Positions 1 to 6,162 of a stretch of DNA of 10,587 bases are shown here, piece by piece. Position 1 is the stretch's first letter. Each line of letters starts with the position of its first letter. Position numbers and translations under genes: made by a program. Origin of the DNA: Phenylobacterium sp. (lineage in GTDB: Bacteria > Pseudomonadota > Alphaproteobacteria > Caulobacterales > Caulobacteraceae); NCBI GenBank assembly GCA_028291285.1, contig JAQGIJ010000477.1, positions 1 to 10,587 on the forward strand, written 5' to 3'. The notes under the pieces were generated by a model, which saw nothing but the letters and a program-made list of their open reading frames with translations, did no database searches and was not told the origin of the DNA.

Positions 1-746
1 GGCAGATGCAGGCGGACGGCGCGGGGGCCGGCCGGCCCGCTCCGCACGGCCAGCAGCTGGACGCCCACGGCGGTCAGGCTGAGGGCGGCGGCGGCGCCCG
101 CCAGCGCCAGCAGGACGCCCGTCGCCAGGCTGGTCGTCCGCTGGCGGCGGGCGGCGGCGGCAAGCGCGGCGTCCTGGCGGGAGACGTCAACGCGGACCTC
201 GCCAATCAGCCGGTCGGTGCGGCCGCGACTTTGCGCCAACCCGGCGTCGAGTCTCTGGGTGAGCCGCGCCTCGCCTGCGGCCACCGTCGCGCCAAGCTGG
301 TCCAACCGACCGCCGAGACCGGCGACGGCCTGGGCCGCAGCCACCTCGCTTCGCTCCAGCTGCGCCGAAAGCCGCTCCACCGCCTGGGCCATCTCGCCTT
401 GCAGGGCCCGCATCGCCGCGGCCTGGCCCGCCTCCGCCGCCTGCAGGCGGCGAGCCACCATCTGCTCGAGAGCCTGCAGCTCGGCGCGAGCGGCGGCGAG
501 CTCGGCGTCGGTCCGCCGCTCCGCACGGTCCAGCCGCGCGTCCAGCGCCTGACCGAGGCGAGCCACCTCCCGCGCCAGGCGCGCCACGGCCTCCAGCGTC
601 CGGCGTTCGGACTGGTCCGCCACCGCGGCGAGACGGTCGAAGCGCGGATCGGGCGCGGCGTCGTTCGCCGGCGCGAAGGCGCGCGCGGATGCAGGCTTGC
701 GCCCGCCAGGCTCCGATTGCGGCGGCGTCGCGCGGTTCAACGGCAT
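1..746 (-). CDS. Coiled-coil protein with one C-terminal-side transmembrane segment (3' end beyond window)
   Basis: Read on the minus strand, an uninterrupted frame runs from ATG at 746-744 off the left edge (248 visible codons). GGAG lies six bases before this ATG, which favours it over an in-frame GTG four codons upstream. Residues 1-45 are polar and low-complexity, rich in Pro, Ala and Arg. Residues about 45-200 are Ala/Glu/Arg/Gln-rich with heptad-like spacing of Leu, Val and Ala, indicating a long coiled coil. Residues about 205-234 are a hydrophobic Ala/Leu/Val segment that should span the membrane, followed by Arg and Pro residues. I do not recognise the family and assign no function. 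Topology is uncertain; no signal peptide is visible. It is transcribed away from the pilus operon, so the two may share the intergenic region but need not be related. The long plus-strand frame over the same bases encodes Arg/His/Gly-rich nonsense. Confidence 0.72.
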   Translation of the reverse strand, partial: MPLNRATPPQSEPGGRKPASARAFAPANDAAPDPRFDRLAAVADQSERRTLEAVARLAREVARLGQALDARLDRAERRTDAELAAARAELQALEQMVARRLQAAEAGQAAAMRALQGEMAQAVERLSAQLERSEVAAAQAVAGLGGRLDQLGATVAAGEARLTQRLDAGLAQSRGRTDRLIGEVRVDVSRQDAALAAAARRQRTTSLATGVLLALAGAAAALSLTAVGVQLLAVRSGPAGPRAVRLHL

Positions 747-1005
747 CGGGGTCTCCACGCGGCCGCTGCGTCGGGCGAAGGATGATCGGTAAGCCCGGTC
801 GACCACAATTCAGACGCGACTAGACCGGCGCTATACCTGAGATGACAGATTGCCGCAGCTACTCAATTTGGTGATGACTTATCGGCGCCAAGCTTGACCA
901 GGGCCGGCGTGGTCGCCTGTCCAAAAATAGATCAGCCCATCCGACCCAGCATTCCCCCTCCGATTATTAATATTCGCAAACCGCTATCGGAGATGCACAC
1001 GTACT

Positions 1006-1018
1006 CCCTCGGCGAGGG
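1006..1018. repeat. Short perfect palindrome, possible operator
   Basis: CCCTC at 1006-1010 and GAGGG at 1014-1018 are perfect inverted arms around GGC. The sequence sits in the middle of the intergenic region, about 320 bases before the major pilin. It could bind a dimeric regulator, but a 5-bp dyad in this composition is weak evidence. Confidence 0.2.
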
Positions 1019-1155
1019 TGCGATTAGCAATCACGAATAGACCTTTGAAAACCTGGCATGACCCGCGCAAACACCTCCTACAGTGGCCGACGAGTGGATG
1101 AACGCCTCTCGATTGGCCGCTATAGAGTAGATTGATTATCCCGTTGTTCACCGTC

Positions 1156-1185
1156 TTGACGAGCTGTGTAATCAGGCTCTACAGG
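1156..1185 (+). promoter_or_regulatory. Candidate promoter for the pilus operon
   Basis: TTGACG at 1156-1161 matches the alphaproteobacterial housekeeping -35 element well. The downstream GCTCTACAGG region (1176-1185) is only a partial match to the -10 element. If used, the pilin mRNA would have a 5' leader of roughly 145 bases that includes the CTTGA/TCAAG sites. Other AT-rich hexamers nearer the gene (TATAAC at 1284, TATAAA at 1313) lack a well-placed -35 partner. No clear sigma-54 site was seen. Confidence 0.3.
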
Positions 1186-1212
1186 GGCTGAACAAGTGGC
1201 GGTCCGGGTCTA

Positions 1213-1273
1213 GACTTGAATCCGATAGTTCGCTCTAGGCGCACTCAAGGGTTTAGTTCTGTAACCTCAAGTC
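1213..1273. repeat. CTTGA/TCAAG half-sites upstream of the pilin
   Basis: GACTTGA at 1213-1219 and TCAAGTC at 1267-1273 form a perfect 7-bp inverted repeat. CTCAAG also occurs as a direct repeat at 1244-1249 and 1266-1271, exactly 22 bp apart, about two helical turns. The cluster lies just before the pilin ribosome site. This is a plausible activator or repressor site array, but no known consensus was recognised. Confidence 0.3.
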
Positions 1274-1337
1274 GAAATCCGGATATAACAACCTTGCCGC
1301 GCATCAAAACACTATAAATCAACTTGGGGCTACAAAC

Positions 1338-1859
1338 ATGAACTTCCGCAACCTCTTCATCGGCGCCGCCACCGCTGGCGTTCTGATCGCGACCGCCGCC
1401 AGCGCGCAGGCGACCCAGCAGTCCGCCTCGGCGAACGCCTCGGCGACCATCGTGACGCCCGCGTCCATGGCCTCGACCCAGGACCTCGCGTTCGGCACGG
1501 TCGCCAAGCCGACCAATGGCTCCAACACCGTGACCGTGACCGCGGCGGCGGGCTCGAGCGCTTCGCCGACGATCGGCGGGCTCGGCAACGCGTACATCGC
1601 CACGGCCGGCCAGGCGCACGCGGCCATCTTCCACCTCGCCGGGACCGCCAACACGGCCTACGCCTTCGGCACGCCGTCGCTGACCTTCGGCGCGACCGCG
1701 GACGCCTCGCTGTCGCCGACCGTCGTGCTGCCGGCCACCGGCAACCTGAACGCCTCCGGCACCGCCGACGTCCCGGTGGGCGGCACCATCACCATCGGCT
1801 CGAGCACGGCGGCCACCACCTACACCGGCACCCTGACGCTGATCGCCAACTTCCAGTAA
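1338..1859 (+). CDS. DUF4402-type major pilin subunit of a chaperone-usher pilus
   Basis: A 173-residue exported beta-sandwich protein and probable main structural subunit. GGGG lies eight bases before the ATG. Residues 1-25 form a Sec signal peptide: positive start (R4), hydrophobic core, and AxA-type sites ASA (21-23) and AQA (23-25). A small-residue N-terminal stretch with alternating hydrophobics (about 26-40) suits a donor strand. DLAFGTV (49-55), the GGL/AGQA turn region, VGGTITIG (147-154) and the final Y-x-G-x(8)-F-Q strand (162-173) match the DUF4402 pattern and are shared with two downstream genes. No cysteine is present. The protein is rich in Ala, Thr, Ser and Gly and poor in charge, typical of pilins. 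First position in the operon and the following hairpin support the major-subunit role, which is inferred. Confidence 0.85.
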   Translation: MNFRNLFIGAATAGVLIATAASAQATQQSASANASATIVTPASMASTQDLAFGTVAKPTNGSNTVTVTAAAGSSASPTIGGLGNAYIATAGQAHAAIFHLAGTANTAYAFGTPSLTFGATADASLSPTVVLPATGNLNASGTADVPVGGTITIGSSTAATTYTGTLTLIANFQ

Positions 1860-1866
1860 CCCGCCT

Positions 1867-1909
1867 GGGGCCGAGCGCCGCTCCCGCGGCGTCCGGCCCC
1901 GAGCCTTTT
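1867..1909 (+). terminator. Terminator-like hairpin between pilin and downstream pilus genes
   Basis: GGGGCCG (1867-1873) pairs perfectly with CGGCCCC (1894-1900). Inside it, CGCCGC (1876-1881) pairs perfectly with GCGGCG (1886-1891) around a TCCC loop, with a small internal mismatch between the stems. TTTT follows at 1906-1909 after five bases. As a partial terminator or 3' stabilising stem, it would raise major-pilin mRNA relative to the chaperone and usher message, a known arrangement in pilus operons. Confidence 0.65.
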
Positions 1910-1920
1910 GCGGCCGAGCC

Positions 1921-2412
1921 ATGAAACGCGCCTTCGTCGCCGCAAGCCTTGTCGGCTTGATCTTCTCGCCCGGGCGTTCGCTCGGAGCGGCGTGGCAGGC
2001 CCCGGCCGCGGCCAGCGCCAATATCGTGGAGGGCGGCGGGATCCAGGTGCTCACGCCGCTCACCCTTCCCACGGTCCAGATTCCGAACGCCGCCCAGGGC
2101 TCGACCGGCGCGACCCCGGGCGAACTCACCGGCAACGCGAGGTTAACCATTCACGGCCAAGCTGGTGATGTGTTGTCGATGGCGGTGCCAGACAAGCTGA
2201 CGCTGGTGCGCACCGGGGGCGACGAGGCCCTGACGTTGGACAACAGCGCCGCCTACGGCCTGGTCGGCCGGGGCGTGTTGATGGGCGGCGAACTTATCAA
2301 CGGCAACGCCATGAGCGTGGACATCGGCAGCAAGCTTTCGCTCGCCTCCGTCGATCATCTTGTGCCTGGGCCCTACGAGGGTCTGTTCGTCGTCGTGGTG
2401 CAATACAATTGA
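1921..2412 (+). CDS. Second DUF4402-like pilus subunit (minor pilin)
   Basis: A 163-residue exported protein starting at ATG 1921. The ribosome site is poor (only GAG close to the start), so expression may be low. Residues 1-23 form a signal peptide (MKR, then a hydrophobic core, cleavage near LGA). The mature part starts with a small-residue stretch, then the strand-like TPLTLPTVQIP (45-55). Later come LTIHGQAGD (75-83), VGRG...GG.LI (115-126) and the terminal P-Y-x-G-x(7)-Q-Y-N strand (151-163). These resemble DUF4402 subunits, more weakly than the first gene. It has no cysteine. Its stop codon overlaps the next gene's start in TTGA, implying translational coupling. Role as minor subunit, adaptor or terminator is inferred from position; it could also be an alternative pilin. 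Confidence 0.75.
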   Translation: MKRAFVAASLVGLIFSPGRSLGAAWQAPAAASANIVEGGGIQVLTPLTLPTVQIPNAAQGSTGATPGELTGNARLTIHGQAGDVLSMAVPDKLTLVRTGGDEALTLDNSAAYGLVGRGVLMGGELINGNAMSVDIGSKLSLASVDHLVPGPYEGLFVVVVQYN

Positions 2413-3350
2413 ACCAGATCAAGATCACCCTCCTGGCCGGGCTCCTCGGCGGCCTCAGCGCCGCGCCGGCGCTGGCCCAGCCTGCGCCCGCGCCGCCCGC
2501 GACGGCGACGGTGATAGCCCCGGTCGGCACGGTGAACGCCAACATCAACATCACACCGAAGCGGGTGACCTTCGACGCCAGCCGGCGCACCGCCTCGGTT
2601 TATCTGTTCAACCAGGGTGACGCGCCGACGACGGTGGACGTCACCCTGGTGGACCGCGTCATGCTGGCGGACGGCCTGATCATGGCGGTGGAGGACGCGC
2701 AGAAGACCCCTGAGCGCAAGGCGTACGTCGACAAGCTGAAGTCGGCGCAGGCGATGGTGCAGATCTCGCCGCGACGCGTCACCCTCGCGCCCGGCAAGGG
2801 CCAGACCGTGCGGCTGCGGGTGGGCAATGTTCCCGACACCGGCGCCGCCGCCGAATACCGCACCCACCTGACCATCACCAACGTCCCGGCGCGGGACACC
2901 GGGGTCACCGCCCAGGCCGTGGCCGCCGGCGCCGGGGCGAACGGCAACCAGCTGAGCTTCCACGTCACCACCGTGTTCGGCCTGAGCATTCCGCTGATCA
3001 TCCGCACCGGCGCGCCGGACGTGCGCGCCGGCCTCGAGAACGCCCATATGGAGACCGACCAGATCTCCGCCGACGGCCACGCGCCGCCGAAGCCGACGCC
3101 GGTGCTGGTGGTCGACCTCGTCCGCCACGGCGCCAGCTCCGTCTACGGCGCGATCCAGCTGGCGCCGGCCGGGGCCAAGCGCGCCGAGCCGCTGGCGCTC
3201 GCGCGCGGCGTTGCGGTCTACCCGGAAACCGACCGGCGCACGGTGCGCATCCCCCTGAGCCGGGCGCCCAAGGCCGGGGAGAAGCTCGAAGTCACCTTCA
3301 CCGACGACGACACGTCACCTGGGAAGGTAATTGCGAAGTCCGACCTCTAG
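2409..3350 (+). CDS. Periplasmic pilus assembly chaperone (PapD-like)
   Basis: A 313-residue fimbrial chaperone that would bind subunits in the periplasm and lend them a strand before delivery to the usher. The TTG start is chosen because a signal peptide begins immediately (MNQIK, hydrophobic core, ALA at 21-23) and no ATG or GTG fits; it overlaps the previous stop by four bases. After a Pro/Ala linker, the first Ig-like domain shows ITPKRVTF (48-55), SVYLFNQG (63-70), ISPRRVTLAPGKGQTVRLRV (119-138) and YRTHLTITNVP (150-160). Then comes GLSIPLIIR (191-199), the counterpart of the strand before the linker, in the form seen in archaic/alternative chaperones. The second domain covers about 205-300 and includes VLVVDLVRHG (232-241). 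It has no cysteine. The reading frame overlaps the usher by 20 bases. Confidence 0.87.
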   Translation: MNQIKITLLAGLLGGLSAAPALAQPAPAPPATATVIAPVGTVNANINITPKRVTFDASRRTASVYLFNQGDAPTTVDVTLVDRVMLADGLIMAVEDAQKTPERKAYVDKLKSAQAMVQISPRRVTLAPGKGQTVRLRVGNVPDTGAAAEYRTHLTITNVPARDTGVTAQAVAAGAGANGNQLSFHVTTVFGLSIPLIIRTGAPDVRAGLENAHMETDQISADGHAPPKPTPVLVVDLVRHGASSVYGAIQLAPAGAKRAEPLALARGVAVYPETDRRTVRIPLSRAPKAGEKLEVTFTDDDTSPGKVIAKSDL

Positions 3351-6123
3351 ATGGCTTCCCTGTCTGGCGTCGGCCGCGCTCGTCGTTTCTTCGCACGCCC
3401 GCGTCGCAGCTGCGGAAACCCGGCCGCCTAGCCCTGCGGCAGAGGCGCCTGCGTCGGCGCACGCCCTCACGCCGACGGCGATCGATCCTGCCAACCTGCT
3501 GCTGTTCGGCGTCGACCTCGACGAGGTGACGATCACCGATGGCCTGGGCGCCTATGGCCAGGCCGAGGACCCGCTGCTGCCGGTGGGCGAGCTCACCCGC
3601 CTGCTGCAGATGGACGTCGACGTCTTCCCGACGGACCGGCGGATCGTCGGCCGGCTCGGCCAGGCGCGCCGCTCGCTGCTGGTCGACCTGCGCACCGCGG
3701 TCGCCCGGGTGGGCGCCCAGGAGATCTCGCTGAAGGACGAGGACGTCGCGATCACGCCAACCGAGATCTACCTGCGCGCCTCGGCGATGCAGCGGCTGCT
3801 CCCGCTGAAGATCGAGGTCCATCCGGACACGCTGGAGATCAAGCTCGGCGCGACGGAGCTGCTGCCAATCCAGGCGCGCCTGCAGCGGCTGTCGGAGCGG
3901 CCCGCCTCGGGGGGCGCGCCCGAGGAGCCGCCGCTCAGGGCGCTGACGCCCTACCGGCTGTTCAGCCCACCGTCGGCCGACGTGATCCTCGGCCTCGGCG
4001 CCCGCTCCCCCGGGCCGGCCTTCCCGCGGCGCTACGACATCCGGCTCGCCGGCGACCTGCTCTATGCCGACCTGCAGGCCTACCTCGCCTCCGACGAGCG
4101 GGGCCAGCCGGCGTCAGGGCGCTTCCTGCTGCAACGCCGCTCGACGGAGGGCCGGCTGCTCGGGCCGCTGCACGCCACCGAGATCAACCTCGGCGACACC
4201 TACGCGCCCGGGCTGGCGGTGGGGCCGCGCAGCGCCGACGGCCGGGGGATCATGCTGAGCACCGCGCCGCTGGAGCAGTCGAGCGTCTTCAACCGGATTG
4301 ACCTGCGCGGGGAGCTGCCGACGGGCTACGACGTCGAGCTCTACATCAACGACGTCCTGCGCGGCGGGCAGAACACGCCGAACAACGGCCGCTACGAGTT
4401 CCTCAACATTCCCCTGTCGCCGGGCGTCAACGTCATCCGCACGGTGGTCTACGGGCCGCGGGGCGACCGGACCGAGGAGACCCGGATCATCAATGTGGGC
4501 GGCGGGCTGCTGCACCGCGGCCAGGCGGACCTGGAGCTGGGCATCGTCGACCAGGACGTGCCGCTGATCAACTTCAGCAGCGGCCAGGAGACCAGCCTGG
4601 ACCCGGGCGTCCAGGCCGGCGGCCTGCGCGCGGTGGGATCGCTGAGCTACGGCCTGACCAACGCGCTGACGGTCCAGGCGGGGGCCGCGCTGACGCCGCA
4701 CATGACCAGCGCCGGCAGCCAGGATCCCCGCGCCACCCATCCCACGGCGGTCTACACCGTGGGCGCGCGCACGCCGCTCGGGCCGTTCTCCACCCAACTC
4801 GACCTCGCCGGCGACAACCACGGCGGGCGCGCGGCGGTCATGAGCCTGGCCGCCGGCGGCCGGGGGATCTCCGGCTCGGTGCGGCATGCGGAGTACCAGG
4901 GTGGCTTCATCGACGAGAACAACATCGGCGCGGACGCGGCGCTGACCCTGCAGCGGCGGACCGAGCTGCAGACCGACGCCAACATCCCGATCCGCGGGGC
5001 CATCCTGCCGGTCTCGCTGAGAGTGGTGCGCAACGGCTATGTCGGCGGCGGCGCCGACTGGGAGGCCGCGGTCCGGGCGTCCTCCAGCCTGGGCTCGGTG
5101 CTGTACTCGGCGGGCCTGCAGTACGATCGGCAGGCATACCGGCCGGCGGCCCCGGTGGACAAGCTCACCGGCTATCTGAGCGCCTCGACGTTCCGCAGCT
5201 TCAACTGGCAGATCCGCGCGTCGCTGGACTTCGACCTCGCGCCCGACCTCCAGGCGCGCACGCTCAGCGTCACCGCCAACCGGCCGCTGTCGGACAACTG
5301 GTCCCTGCAGGTCGCGGTGGGCGAGCCGCTCGATGCGCCGACGGGCACGAACCTGGCGGTCTCGAGCATCTACCACAGCCGCTACGGCGACCTGGCGCTG
5401 ACCGCTTCCTACGACAACGCCGCGAAGAGCTGGGTGGCGGGCGCGCAGCTGAACTTCGGCCTGGGTTACAATCCCGACCGCAGCGGCTACCAGCTCACCG
5501 CCACCGGGCCGGGCTCCGGCGGCTCGGCCGTGGTCGACGCCTATTACGACGACAACGGCAACGGCGTGCGCGACCCGGGCGAACGGCCCGCGCCCGGCGT
5601 GCAGGTCGAGGGCGCCGCCAAGAAGGTCGCCACCGACAAGGACGGCCGCGCCTATGTCACCGGACTGGGCTCGACGCCGACCGCGCGGCTGTCGGTGAAC
5701 CTGGACGCGCTGCAGGACAGCGCCTTCACCAGCCCGGCCAGCACGCTGGAGACCTCGCCCCGGCCCGGCTCGGTGGCGCGGTTCAACTATCCGATCCGGC
5801 CCACCGGCGGGGTGAACGTCATCATCGAGCTCGCCCGCGACGACGGAAAGCGCGTCGGCCTCTCGTCGGTGAAGGTGGCGCTCGTGCCGGAGCACGGCGC
5901 GAGCCTCGAGCAGACCACTGAGTTCGACGGCTCGGCGGTGTTCGACCAGGCGCCGCTGGGCGCCTATCGCGTCGAGCTGGACCCCACCCAGGCCAAGCAG
6001 CTGCGCATGCACCTGGTGACCTTGCCCAGCGTGCTCATCAAGGGCGGCGACGGCTTCACGCCCGACGTGCGGGCGGAGGTCCGGTTCGACCCGGCCGACC
6101 AGGCGTCGGGGCAAGGCGGCTAG
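3331..6123 (+). CDS. Outer-membrane usher of the chaperone-usher pilus
   Basis: A 930-residue outer-membrane secretion pore for pilus subunits. The TTG start at 3331 gives a signal peptide (SxR start, hydrophobic 12-19, AAA at 26-28) and follows GGGAAGG; ATG at 3351 is in another frame and no earlier in-frame ATG exists. Residues about 40-200 form the periplasmic N-terminal region. From about 205 the sequence becomes alternating beta-barrel strands, with the usher-typical TGYDVELYIND (331-341), NNGRYEF (351-357) and VVYGPRGD (372-379) around the plug region. Barrel-like strands continue to about 720. Residues 737-930 are an unusual C-terminal part: DDNGNGVRDPGE (740-751) resembles the calcium-binding loop of SdrD-B-like domains, followed by carboxypeptidase-regulatory-like beta sequence with DKDGRAYVTGL. 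The only cysteine is C11, inside the signal peptide. The frame overlaps the chaperone by 20 bases, suggesting coupled translation. Confidence 0.85.
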   Translation: MRSPTSRWLPCLASAALVVSSHARVAAAETRPPSPAAEAPASAHALTPTAIDPANLLLFGVDLDEVTITDGLGAYGQAEDPLLPVGELTRLLQMDVDVFPTDRRIVGRLGQARRSLLVDLRTAVARVGAQEISLKDEDVAITPTEIYLRASAMQRLLPLKIEVHPDTLEIKLGATELLPIQARLQRLSERPASGGAPEEPPLRALTPYRLFSPPSADVILGLGARSPGPAFPRRYDIRLAGDLLYADLQAYLASDERGQPASGRFLLQRRSTEGRLLGPLHATEINLGDTYAPGLAVGPRSADGRGIMLSTAPLEQSSVFNRIDLRGELPTGYDVELYINDVLRGGQNTPNNGRYEFLNIPLSPGVNVIRTVVYGPRGDRTEETRIINVGGGLLHRGQADLELGIVDQDVPLINFSSGQETSLDPGVQAGGLRAVGSLSYGLTNALTVQAGAALTPHMTSAGSQDPRATHPTAVYTVGARTPLGPFSTQLDLAGDNHGGRAAVMSLAAGGRGISGSVRHAEYQGGFIDENNIGADAALTLQRRTELQTDANIPIRGAILPVSLRVVRNGYVGGGADWEAAVRASSSLGSVLYSAGLQYDRQAYRPAAPVDKLTGYLSASTFRSFNWQIRASLDFDLAPDLQARTLSVTANRPLSDNWSLQVAVGEPLDAPTGTNLAVSSIYHSRYGDLALTASYDNAAKSWVAGAQLNFGLGYNPDRSGYQLTATGPGSGGSAVVDAYYDDNGNGVRDPGERPAPGVQVEGAAKKVATDKDGRAYVTGLGSTPTARLSVNLDALQDSAFTSPASTLETSPRPGSVARFNYPIRPTGGVNVIIELARDDGKRVGLSSVKVALVPEHGASLEQTTEFDGSAVFDQAPLGAYRVELDPTQAKQLRMHLVTLPSVLIKGGDGFTPDVRAEVRFDPADQASGQGG

Positions 6124-6162
6124 GATGGGCGAAAGACAATTGCGCGTAGAGGCCGGCTGATC

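Larger units (their letters stand above)
747..1337. other. AT-richer intergenic region between divergent genes
   Basis: About 590 bases without a convincing gene. Base composition is visibly less GC-rich than either flank (for example 961-980), and stops are frequent in the frames I checked. It must carry the 5' signals of the pilus operon and probably those of the minus-strand coiled-coil gene. It holds a possible promoter at 1156-1185, a short palindrome at 1006-1018, an imperfect dyad at 863-897 (TCAA..TTTGG / CCAA..TTGA) and CTTGA/TCAAG half-sites between 1213 and 1273. A stretch at about 1136-1240 can be read as 35 codons but has no start codon or ribosome site. Such a composition drop is compatible with a large regulatory region or with remnants of transferred DNA; I cannot tell which. 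Confidence 0.6.

Noticed and set aside
6..785. Long plus-strand open frame of 259 codons
   Set aside because: Arg/His/Gly/Gln-rich with no recognisable pattern; the opposite strand has a better start, ribosome site and a coherent coiled-coil plus membrane segment.
1245..2150. Minus-strand frame of 301 codons across the first pilin
   Set aside because: Runs antisense through a clear pilin and signal peptide; composition is Gly/Arg-rich as expected of a high-GC shadow.
3351..3353. ATG right after the chaperone stop as usher start
   Set aside because: It is not in the usher frame; the frame with usher motifs has only the TTG at 3331 giving a signal peptide.
4114..6114. Minus-strand frame of 666 codons opposite the usher
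   Set aside because: Antisense to a well-supported usher; rich in His, Arg, Gly and Ala without domain signatures.
6125..6160. Short ATG frame between usher and adhesin (11 codons)
   Set aside because: Too short, no recognisable sequence, and no sign of a leader-peptide function.
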